Shown in pieces: positions 53,047 through 61,002 of a stretch of 64,000 bases of DNA. Position numbers and translations under genes: made by a program. The stretch comes from an uncultured Bacteroidales bacterium (lineage in GTDB: Bacteria; Bacteroidota; Bacteroidia; Bacteroidales; UBA932). The DNA lies in the NCBI GenBank assembly GCA_949296645.1, contig CASFPH010000003.1:107341-171340 (forward strand), in the 5' to 3' direction. The notes beneath the pieces were generated by a model, which worked only from the letters and a program-made list of their open reading frames with translations, had not been told where the DNA came from and did no database searches. Numbering within the stretch: position 1 is the first letter of the stretch; the number at the start of each line of letters is the position of its first letter.

Positions 53047-54309
53047 ATGAGTGAAATAAGAAATGCCGCTCTGTGGGAGAGCGGAAAACTGAAAATAGAG
53101 TGGGTGATTGCCCACATGGACCTGTTGAGAGGTATTGAGAAAAGGTTTGCGGAGGAGAAACCGTTTGCGGGCCTGAAGATAGCGCTTTCCGTTCATCTGG
53201 AGGCGAAGACCGCATATCTGTGCAAGGTGCTTGCAGCAGGAGGGGCGGAGATGTATGTTACAGGAAGCAATGCACTTTCTACTCAGGATGATGTGGCGGC
53301 AGCGCTTGTCCATGACGGACTTAACGTGTTTGCATGGTATAATGCCACACCTGAAGAGTACGAGTCTCATCTGGAGAATGTGATCAAGGTAGGACCGGAC
53401 CTGATAATAGATGACGGAGGCGACCTTGTGAATCTGATACATGCAAAATATCCGGAACTGCTCGGCAGAGTCATAGGAGGCTGCGAGGAGACGACTACGG
53501 GTATCCACAGGCTCTACTCGATGGAGCGTGCAGGTACATTGAAATTCCCTATGGTTACGGTGAACGATGCCGACTGCAAGCATCTTTTCGACAACAGATA
53601 CGGTACAGGCCAGTCGGTATGGGACGGTATAAACAGAACCACGAACTTGATAGTTGCTGGCAAGAATGTAGTTGTAGCCGGTTACGGATGGTGCGGCAAG
53701 GGTGTGGCCATGAGGGCGAAGGGACTCGGTGCATCCGTCATAGTCACTGAAGTCGATCCTGTCAGGGCAATTGAAGCTGTAATGGACGGCTTCAAAGTTA
53801 TGTCGATGAATGAAGCCGCTCCGCTCGGGGATATTTTCGTTACCGTAACGGGATGCCGCGATGTTGTAGGTCCTGAACATCTCATGCTCATGAAGGACGG
53901 TGCGATCTGTTGCAATGCCGGGCACTTCGATGTGGAGGTGGATGTGGCTTCTCTCAGGAAAATGGCTGTCTCTTCATTTGCCGCAAGGAACAACATCGAG
54001 GGCTACAGGCTTGAAAACGGCAGATGCATTTATGTGCTTGGCGAAGGCAAACTGGTGAATCTTGCATGCGGTGACGGGCATCCGGCTGAAATCATGGACA
54101 TGAGTTTCGCCATACAGGCGCTCAGTGCGGAATATCTTGTAAAACACAGGGAGGAATTTGCCGGCAGGGTGACGGAAGACGGAAAACAAAAGATGGTATT
54201 CCGTGTTCCTGCGGATGTTGACAGAAGCGTGGCAATGCAGAAACTCAGATGCTGGGGCATTTCCATAGATGTACTTACCGGTATCCAGAGAGAATATCTG
54301 GGTCTTTGA
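53047..54309 (+). CDS. ahcY: S-adenosylhomocysteine hydrolase, short type
   Basis: This 420-residue NAD-dependent enzyme splits S-adenosylhomocysteine into homocysteine and adenosine. It shows the NAD-binding VVVAGYGWCGKGVAMRAKGL (about 214-233), EVDPVRAIEAVMDGF, and the catalytic Lys/Asp pair in VNDADCKHLFDNRYGTGQS. GGCEETTTGIHRLY and the C-terminal NAD-binding tail complete it. The length and the absence of the 40-residue insert place it with archaeal/Thermotoga-type enzymes rather than the longer form common in bacteria. It may serve the several methyltransferases in the window. It stands between a secreted-protein gene and a sigma-factor gene. Confidence 0.94.
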   Translation: MSEIRNAALWESGKLKIEWVIAHMDLLRGIEKRFAEEKPFAGLKIALSVHLEAKTAYLCKVLAAGGAEMYVTGSNALSTQDDVAAALVHDGLNVFAWYNATPEEYESHLENVIKVGPDLIIDDGGDLVNLIHAKYPELLGRVIGGCEETTTGIHRLYSMERAGTLKFPMVTVNDADCKHLFDNRYGTGQSVWDGINRTTNLIVAGKNVVVAGYGWCGKGVAMRAKGLGASVIVTEVDPVRAIEAVMDGFKVMSMNEAAPLGDIFVTVTGCRDVVGPEHLMLMKDGAICCNAGHFDVEVDVASLRKMAVSSFAARNNIEGYRLENGRCIYVLGEGKLVNLACGDGHPAEIMDMSFAIQALSAEYLVKHREEFAGRVTEDGKQKMVFRVPADVDRSVAMQKLRCWGISIDVLTGIQREYLGL

Positions 54310-54330
54310 TCTTTCAACCGAATCTGCTGA

Positions 54331-54912
54331 ATGCTTTCCGCAAAGGAAAAAACAAGGCTTTATGATTATCTTCTGAATGACAATTACCGGAAGATAAGGT
54401 GTTATGTATTCAGTATCCTGCAGGACGATGAAGAGGCAAAGGATGTCGTGCAGGATATTTTCTGTGAATTGTGGCATAATATAGAATCTGTGGATGACAG
54501 GAATGTAAGAAGTTATCTTTTTACAGCCGCCAAATGGAAGTGCTGGAATCTTCTGAAAAAGAGGAAACTGGTTTCCTCTTATAAAGATGATGAACGTAAG
54601 AAGGCCGTATCCGATGAACTGGCCGGAATACTTCTCAATACTTCATGGACTGAATATGCCGAGGATTCGGAAATCGTACGTCTTATATCGGAATCCATGA
54701 ATTCCATGCCGGAAAAGACAAGGGAGGCTTTCAGAATGAGCCGTTTCGAAGCTTGCTCATATAAGGAGATAGCTGAAAAGCAGGGGTGTACGGTCAAAAA
54801 TATCGAATACCGCATAATGTCAGCCCTGCGGATTCTGCATAAAAATCTGAAAGATTATCTCATAGTGGTTTTAGGGATTGCCGTTTCTTCGTTTTTATAC
54901 TTGTTGAAGTAG
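54331..54912 (+). CDS. ECF RNA polymerase sigma factor (FecI-like), intact
   Basis: This 193-residue sigma factor has a complete region 2 (DDEEAKDVVQDIFCELWHNI, then VRSYLFTAAKWKCWNLLKKR) and region 4 (SMNSMPEKTREAFRMSRFEA, then YKEIAEKQGCTVKNIEYRIM). It ends with a hydrophobic tail (LIVVLGIAVSSFLYLL). It is coupled to the FecR gene 12 nt downstream and should activate the SusC/SusD genes when the receptor signals. It is the intact reference for the damaged paralogue at 5407-5952. Confidence 0.94.
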   Translation: MLSAKEKTRLYDYLLNDNYRKIRCYVFSILQDDEEAKDVVQDIFCELWHNIESVDDRNVRSYLFTAAKWKCWNLLKKRKLVSSYKDDERKKAVSDELAGILLNTSWTEYAEDSEIVRLISESMNSMPEKTREAFRMSRFEACSYKEIAEKQGCTVKNIEYRIMSALRILHKNLKDYLIVVLGIAVSSFLYLLK

Positions 54913-54924
54913 GTATATAATGCT

Positions 54925-55977
54925 ATGGATAAAAAGACGATTATAAAGTATTTTCAGGGCAAACTTTCGGACAGCGAGAAAGAGATTCTGCTGGACTGGG
55001 TAAATGCGTCTGATTTGAACATGAAATATTTCATGAGGCAGTTCGAATTGTGGAATATTGCCGGCAATCCTGGTATTGATAAAAATACGGATAAGGATAT
55101 TGCTGACCTGAAGTCAATGGCACGGCAAAGTATCCGTTCATCGAGGGTCGCTTTTCTCAAGAAGGCAGGATACTATTCTGCAGCAGCTGCCGTTGCCGCA
55201 ATTCTGGTTTTCGATATATTCCACCGTATTGAGCTGAATGAGAATGTAGACAGGCTGAGGGTAGAGTATCAGGAGCGAGTCATGCTTTCCGATATTCCGG
55301 ATAACCTGCAGCATGTTGTATATACTCCTAAAGGTACCAAGGCTTTTGTGGATCTGCCTGACGGTTCACGTGTCAAACTCAATTCCGATACCAGAATAAC
55401 TTTTCCTGACCGCTTTACAGGCCCTACACGAGAAGTGGCAATAGAAGGAGAAGGATATTTTGAAGTCGTTTCGGATTCTCTCGTACCTATGGTTGTTTCT
55501 ACCGGAAAGGGATATTCTGTTGAGGTGAAGGGTACTAAATTTAATGTGCGTTCATATCCTGAAGACGAGGTATCCCAGACTACCCTATATGAAGGTAAGG
55601 TCAATATCGTTGATATGAGTGATTATATGAGTGACAGGAAGCTGCTTGCAGTTCTGGAACCGGGAAATTCATATGTGAAGAAAGACAATCTGCATGAAAG
55701 GCCGCTTCTAGTGAAGAAATCCGATATGGACAAGGAACGGGCATGGACGGAAGACCGCATGGTATTCAGCAAGACTCCTATGAAGGAGGTGATAAGTACA
55801 ATAGAAAGATGGCACGGGGTTGATATCGTCGTGAAGGACAAGGCCGTATACGACATATTGCTTACTGCGGAATATGGTCAGGAGTCCGTTGTACAGATAA
55901 TGGAGGCGATCCGCTTCAGTTCAGGAGTGGATTTCCGGATTGATGACAGGACAGTAGAACTCTTTATGGAAAAGTGA
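54925..55977 (+). CDS. FecR-family anti-sigma factor
   Basis: This 350-residue protein has an N-terminal sigma-binding domain (SEKEILLDWVNASDLNMKYF), one membrane span (about 78-97; AAAAVAAILVFDIFH), a FecR domain (LPDGSRVKLNSDTRITFPDR, then VAIEGEGYFEVVSD) and a C-terminal DUF4974 domain (STIERWHGVDIVVKDKAVYD). It is paralogous to the FecR at 5954-7000. A hairpin and 114 nt separate it from the SusC gene. Confidence 0.94.
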   Translation: MDKKTIIKYFQGKLSDSEKEILLDWVNASDLNMKYFMRQFELWNIAGNPGIDKNTDKDIADLKSMARQSIRSSRVAFLKKAGYYSAAAAVAAILVFDIFHRIELNENVDRLRVEYQERVMLSDIPDNLQHVVYTPKGTKAFVDLPDGSRVKLNSDTRITFPDRFTGPTREVAIEGEGYFEVVSDSLVPMVVSTGKGYSVEVKGTKFNVRSYPEDEVSQTTLYEGKVNIVDMSDYMSDRKLLAVLEPGNSYVKKDNLHERPLLVKKSDMDKERAWTEDRMVFSKTPMKEVISTIERWHGVDIVVKDKAVYDILLTAEYGQESVVQIMEAIRFSSGVDFRIDDRTVELFMEK

Positions 55978-56017
55978 TATTTTGAAGTATGATTTAGGGT
56001 AATTCATGCTTCGGTTT

Positions 56018-56062
56018 TTATAGCTGTGGTAACGGACTGTTGGACGTTTACCGCAGCTATAA
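56018..56062 (+). terminator. Strong hairpin between FecR and SusC
   Basis: TTATAGCTGTGGTAA (56018-56032) pairs with TTACCGCAGCTATAA (56048-56062) with one G-T wobble, followed by AATTTTAATT. It could end the sigma/FecR transcript and so keep SusCD under the ECF sigma's own promoter. The T tract is imperfect. Confidence 0.55.
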
Positions 56063-56091
56063 AATTTTAATTATTAAATAAACCAAAATCT

Positions 56092-59000
56092 ATGAACTGT
56101 ATTACACGGACAGGAAGATTATGCCTAAGTTCTTTGGCTGTTCTTCTTTTTTTAGTCTTCAGTTCTTCCGGACTCTTTGCCCAGAAGGTACTGAAGATAG
56201 ATGTAAAGAATGTCTCTCTTGAGCAGGTTCTTGAACTTGTGAAGGAGCAGACTGACTACAAATTCAGTTATACAGAAGCTCTTGAGGCTGATAAAATCAA
56301 GGTTTCAGTTACTGTTTCAGGTCAGCCTGCGGAAGAATTTTTCAAAAGTTTTTTCCCGAAATACGGGATTGAGTACAAGATTATGGGCAAACTCGTGGCT
56401 CTGACACCGGTTTCCAAAAATGCGCAGAGAAACAAGATAGATGTGAAAGGCGTTGTACTGGACAAGACTACTGGTGAACCACTCCCCGGAGCTGTCGTTT
56501 ACCTGAAGGGCAACAATTCGTTTTCGGCCGTTACAGATCTTGACGGTGTTTATACCATTTCTGGGATTCCTTCTGACGGGATACTGGTTTGCCAGATGGT
56601 AGGAATGCAGCAGGCGGAAATAGAAGTGGCGGGTCGTTCTAAAGTGGATGTATCACTTGACCAGGATATCATCTCTCTTGATGACGTAGTCGTTACAGGT
56701 TACCAGACCATATCCAAGGAAAGGGCTGCCAGTTCATTTGCCGTAATCAGCAAGGAGAGTATAGATGAAAAGATCAGTACCGATATCATGAGCCGTATAG
56801 AAGGTTCTGTCGCCGGTATGACATCCTACCGTGGAGATATACAGATTAGAGGTAAATCCACCATATCTGGAAATGATACGCCTCTATATGTTGTTGACGG
56901 TGTTCCTTATGAGGGATCCCTTTCTGCAATCAATCCAGCTGATGTAGTTAACATTACGGTTCTAAAGGATGCCAGTGCTGCGTCAATATACGGTGCGAGG
57001 TCTGCAAACGGTGTAATAGTAATCACTACACGTTCAGGACACTCAGGTCCTACCAGAGTGAATTATAATGGAACAGTCAAGATAACTCCACTTCCTGATC
57101 CTTCTTATCAGAATCTAATGAGCAGTTCTGAATTTATTGATTTTCAGAGAGAATTGTTTAATATAAATCCAGGCTCCGTTCAGGGTGGATATTATGTCAA
57201 TGAAGTCAGGTCCTTGTTGTTCGACCATAAAAATGGAGTAATTTCAGATGCGGAACTAGAAACACAACTGGATGTTTACAGGAATAGGGACAATACTCAG
57301 CAAATTAAAGATGCTTTTCTAAGGAATGCTAGTGTTTCACATGTTCATAATCTTTCATTGTCAGGTGGGTCAGATAAGTACAATTATGCTCTTTCATTCC
57401 AGTATAACCAGAACTTTCCTTATGAGCGGGTACAAAGCTCTGATATGATTGGTTTTAATCTTAAAAATACTTTTAAGTTTTACAAATGGTTTAAGGCGGA
57501 TATAGGACTTTTAGGTAATATCAGTAAATATGATTACAGCAATGGATTTACCGGTATGACAGAGTATATGGGCGGCAGAGCATCTTATATTAACCTTTTT
57601 GACGAAGAAGGGAATCCCATACATTGGTATCAGACCAAATCACAGGAAGAAATAGATAGACTAAAAGGGGAAGGTCTATTGGATGAAACTTATTATCCTC
57701 TTGAAGAATTGGATAAGGAGCGCATTCAATCAAAAAGTTCTTATTTGAATTTAAATGCTAATTTTAACTTTATTATTGCAGAAGGCCTGTCGTTTGATCT
57801 TCGATATTCAAATGATTTTGGTTTTGGATATACAAAACGCCTTTACGATAAAGACTCATGGACTGTAAAGACCATGATAAATGATGCGACACAGATCAAA
57901 GATGGGGAAATCATACAAAATATACCTACTGGAGGTCAGGTTCAGGAGGGGAGAACAGATAAAAATTCTTATACACTTAGAGCTCAGGTGAATTACAATA
58001 AAACTTTTGCAGAAAAACATAACGTTTCTGTAATAGCAGGTGCGGAAAGAAGAGCGGTGAAAAGTTCCGGAACAAATACATTCAATGTAGGATATGATGA
58101 TAATAGTTTGCAGTATAAGGTAATTGATGAAAAAATGTTAGGCAAGACCCTTGTTGGAACTGAATCATTGAATGGAAGGTTTACATATTCAAGAAAGAGC
58201 AATTCCTATTCTTATACAGAAAACAGGTATGTTTCATTTTATGCAAATGCATCATATTCTTTCAATGACCGTTTTACTGCTACTGCCAGCATAAGAATGG
58301 ATCAGTCAAATCTTTTTGGTACAGACCCGAAATATCAGTACAGGCCATTATGGTCTGCCGGAGGACAATATCGTATACTAGATGAACGAAATGTAAATTG
58401 GATAGACAGACTTTCGGTACGTTTGACATATGGTATTAATGGTAATATAGCCAAAATGAGCGGGCCGTTCCTTACGGTAGTGGATGCAGGTATAAACGGG
58501 TATATCAATGATTATTCTTCAAAGGTCAAGTTTCCTCCGAACTCCGGTTTAAGATGGGAAAAGACCGGAGTATGGAATCTTGCTTTGGACTTTAATTTAT
58601 TCAAGTCAAGATTGAGTGGTACTATAGAGTTCTATAACAAAAATACAACAGATCTTTTGCATGAGAAAACATATGATCCTTCATATGGATGGACATCTGT
58701 TACAGTCAATTATGGAGATATGTATAACAGGGGTGTTGAGGTATCCCTTTCTTCGGTGAATGTTACTACACGCAACTTTATGTGGAAGACAAATTTCAAT
58801 TTCTCCTATAATAAAAATATGTTGACAAGGATTGAAAATTCCAATAGTGCGCCGATTTATTATGTGCAGAATGGCCAGATTCGAGAAGGAATGTCGATGA
58901 ATACGTTGTATAGCACCAGATGGGCCGGATTAAGCGAGGAAGGTAAACCTTTGGCTTATAATAAAAATGGTGAAATAGTATCTTCTTTTGCTGATCTGAC

Positions 59001-59541
59001 AATAGATGATCTTGTATGTTCAGGAGTTGCAACACCTCCATACATGGCCTCCCTTTCAAATTATGTCAGATGGAAAGGTTTGTCAATGTCAATTTTGTGG
59101 ACTTATTATGGTGGACATGTACTCAGAGGTGTTTCCGGCGCTTATATCACTGGAACGGCATTGTCTACAAATCAGGACAGGTTGACCGGTAATTTTTGGA
59201 GAAAGCCAGGAGATGAGAACAATCCTGAAACTACACCTGCGATAATGAAAGGTGTAAATTCGAATATACAGAATTTATGGAAGGCTGCGGACAAGCATGT
59301 TCAGAAAGCGGATTATTTTAAATTGAATAGTATAGTGTTTAATTACAATCTTTCAAAACGCCTTTTGCAGTCAACTTTTATAAAAGATGTCAAGCTTTCC
59401 TTGCAGATTGATAATTTATGCAAAATAGTATTTAACGATCAGGGCCTTGATCCGGAATCGTGGACAGGTGTATCATTATCTCCGTCAAGAGGAAGGAAAC
59501 AACCTGTTGTGTTTTCATTCGGATTGAATCTTAAATTTTAA
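56092..59541 (+). CDS. SusC-like TonB-dependent receptor with STN signalling domain, intact
   Basis: This 1,149-residue outer-membrane importer has a signal peptide (residues 1-29), an STN domain (about 35-105; VSLEQVLELVKEQTDYKFSY), a carboxypeptidase-like domain (KGVVLDKTTGEPLPGAVVYL), a plug (VVTGYQTISKERAASSFAVI, then DGVPYEGSLSAINPADVVNI and SIYGARSANGVIVITTRSG) and a full barrel. It ends in the typical PVVFSFGLNLKF strand. The STN domain matches control by FecR and the ECF sigma upstream. With the SusD and the S9 peptidase downstream, a peptide substrate is likely. It is about 500 residues longer than the broken copy at 8538. Confidence 0.96.
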   Translation: MNCITRTGRLCLSSLAVLLFLVFSSSGLFAQKVLKIDVKNVSLEQVLELVKEQTDYKFSYTEALEADKIKVSVTVSGQPAEEFFKSFFPKYGIEYKIMGKLVALTPVSKNAQRNKIDVKGVVLDKTTGEPLPGAVVYLKGNNSFSAVTDLDGVYTISGIPSDGILVCQMVGMQQAEIEVAGRSKVDVSLDQDIISLDDVVVTGYQTISKERAASSFAVISKESIDEKISTDIMSRIEGSVAGMTSYRGDIQIRGKSTISGNDTPLYVVDGVPYEGSLSAINPADVVNITVLKDASAASIYGARSANGVIVITTRSGHSGPTRVNYNGTVKITPLPDPSYQNLMSSSEFIDFQRELFNINPGSVQGGYYVNEVRSLLFDHKNGVISDAELETQLDVYRNRDNTQQIKDAFLRNASVSHVHNLSLSGGSDKYNYALSFQYNQNFPYERVQSSDMIGFNLKNTFKFYKWFKADIGLLGNISKYDYSNGFTGMTEYMGGRASYINLFDEEGNPIHWYQTKSQEEIDRLKGEGLLDETYYPLEELDKERIQSKSSYLNLNANFNFIIAEGLSFDLRYSNDFGFGYTKRLYDKDSWTVKTMINDATQIKDGEIIQNIPTGGQVQEGRTDKNSYTLRAQVNYNKTFAEKHNVSVIAGAERRAVKSSGTNTFNVGYDDNSLQYKVIDEKMLGKTLVGTESLNGRFTYSRKSNSYSYTENRYVSFYANASYSFNDRFTATASIRMDQSNLFGTDPKYQYRPLWSAGGQYRILDERNVNWIDRLSVRLTYGINGNIAKMSGPFLTVVDAGINGYINDYSSKVKFPPNSGLRWEKTGVWNLALDFNLFKSRLSGTIEFYNKNTTDLLHEKTYDPSYGWTSVTVNYGDMYNRGVEVSLSSVNVTTRNFMWKTNFNFSYNKNMLTRIENSNSAPIYYVQNGQIREGMSMNTLYSTRWAGLSEEGKPLAYNKNGEIVSSFADLTIDDLVCSGVATPPYMASLSNYVRWKGLSMSILWTYYGGHVLRGVSGAYITGTALSTNQDRLTGNFWRKPGDENNPETTPAIMKGVNSNIQNLWKAADKHVQKADYFKLNSIVFNYNLSKRLLQSTFIKDVKLSLQIDNLCKIVFNDQGLDPESWTGVSLSPSRGRKQPVVFSFGLNLKF

Positions 59542-59552
59542 AAATAAGCAAA

Positions 59553-60998
59553 ATGAAAAAATTTAAATATATCATATTTATAGGAGTCATATCATTGACT
59601 GTTTCATGTAACGATTTCCTGAATATAAAGCCTAAAGGCATTCAGATTCCAGAATATTATGATGATTATCTTAAGTTGTTGAATTTTAAGGATCTCATGA
59701 AAGCCGATGAAGGATATCCGATATATTTGACCGATGATATCCAGTTGGGGGACAATACTGTAGACTATGGACGGTATGATATGGCTATGGATAACATAAA
59801 GAATCTGTATTCTTTTGAACATGGTCCTGTATACAGTGAAGGAGAACACGATTATTTTTACAAAAGTTCATATTACCGGATTTATGTTTTCAATGTTATT
59901 ATCAACAACGTCGGAACATGCAAAGATGCAACTGACAAAGATAAGAAAAGCCTTATAGCGGAAGCTAAAGTTTCAAGGGCGTTTGAATATTTGTCACTTG
60001 TTAATGCTTATGCCAAGCATTATGACAAAAATACCGCTAAGACAGATTTAGGTGTGCCTATGTTGTTATCAGAGGATATAAATGCTCCATATGAAAGATG
60101 GTCCGTAGAGAAAGTATATAATCAGATTTTCAAGGACTTGTCTGATGCGGAAGAGTATATACCTGAAGAGGCTTCAACCCCTTTCAGATCTTCAAGGAAT
60201 TTTCTTTATGCCTATATGGCAAAATTATATCTGTATATGGGGGATTATAAGAATGCTCTTGTTGCTGCTGAGAAAGTAGATATGTCAAAATTGGAATTCA
60301 TTAATCTTACCGAATACAGTATAAACCCTAAGGCAAACGGTATGGGACGAATATGGAATGCTGAAACAGGTGAAGTTTATCCAAAGCCGGAAGATAATGT
60401 CGAGGCGGTTTATGCCAGATACGGGAATAATACTATAGGACTTTCCAGAAATATTTATGCAAGTAAATCGTTGTTGGATACGTATTCAAGAGATCTGCCG
60501 GAAGGGGCTGTGGATCAGAGGCGTGCATTGTATTTTTCAGATGATGAATTCAAGTTGTACAATAATGTCTATAAATTTCCCGGAATGTCAATGTGGGTAG
60601 CTTATATCCAACAGAACCTCGGATTGGGAACTCCGGAATTTTATCTGATAAAGGCAGAATCTTATATAAGAAATAATGAAGTGGAAAAAGGTATGAAACT
60701 TCTTAATACACTAAGGGACAACAGGATTATAAATAATGTACATATGCCTTTGGATATCTCTAAGGATGCTGCATTGAAGTTCTTGTTTGACGAGAGGAGA
60801 AGGGAGTTTGCATTAACCGGAATTTACAGACTTGTGGATATGAAGAGGATGATGCAGGAAGGTCTTTATACTGAAGATGTAGTCCATACTGTGGGAAATA
60901 CGGAATTCAGGTGCCCGGCTGGAGACAATAGATTCATTCTGCCTCTACCACCAGCCGTATTGTCACTGAATCCGTCTATTCCTGTTTATGAACGATAA
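59553..60998 (+). CDS. SusD/RagB-like surface substrate-binding lipoprotein
   Basis: This 481-residue lipoprotein (SLTVSCNDFLNIKPKGIQIP) has the helical SusD core (DKKSLIAEAKVSRAFEYLSL, then TDLGVPMLL) and the C-terminal block FLFDERRREFALTGIYRLVD, ending RFILPLPPAVLSLNPSIPVY. It starts 11 nt after SusC. It forms the surface lid of the SusC channel and binds substrate. It is paralogous to the SusD at 10869-12317. Confidence 0.95.
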   Translation: MKKFKYIIFIGVISLTVSCNDFLNIKPKGIQIPEYYDDYLKLLNFKDLMKADEGYPIYLTDDIQLGDNTVDYGRYDMAMDNIKNLYSFEHGPVYSEGEHDYFYKSSYYRIYVFNVIINNVGTCKDATDKDKKSLIAEAKVSRAFEYLSLVNAYAKHYDKNTAKTDLGVPMLLSEDINAPYERWSVEKVYNQIFKDLSDAEEYIPEEASTPFRSSRNFLYAYMAKLYLYMGDYKNALVAAEKVDMSKLEFINLTEYSINPKANGMGRIWNAETGEVYPKPEDNVEAVYARYGNNTIGLSRNIYASKSLLDTYSRDLPEGAVDQRRALYFSDDEFKLYNNVYKFPGMSMWVAYIQQNLGLGTPEFYLIKAESYIRNNEVEKGMKLLNTLRDNRIINNVHMPLDISKDAALKFLFDERRREFALTGIYRLVDMKRMMQEGLYTEDVVHTVGNTEFRCPAGDNRFILPLPPAVLSLNPSIPVYER

Positions 60999-61002
60999 CG
61001 GT

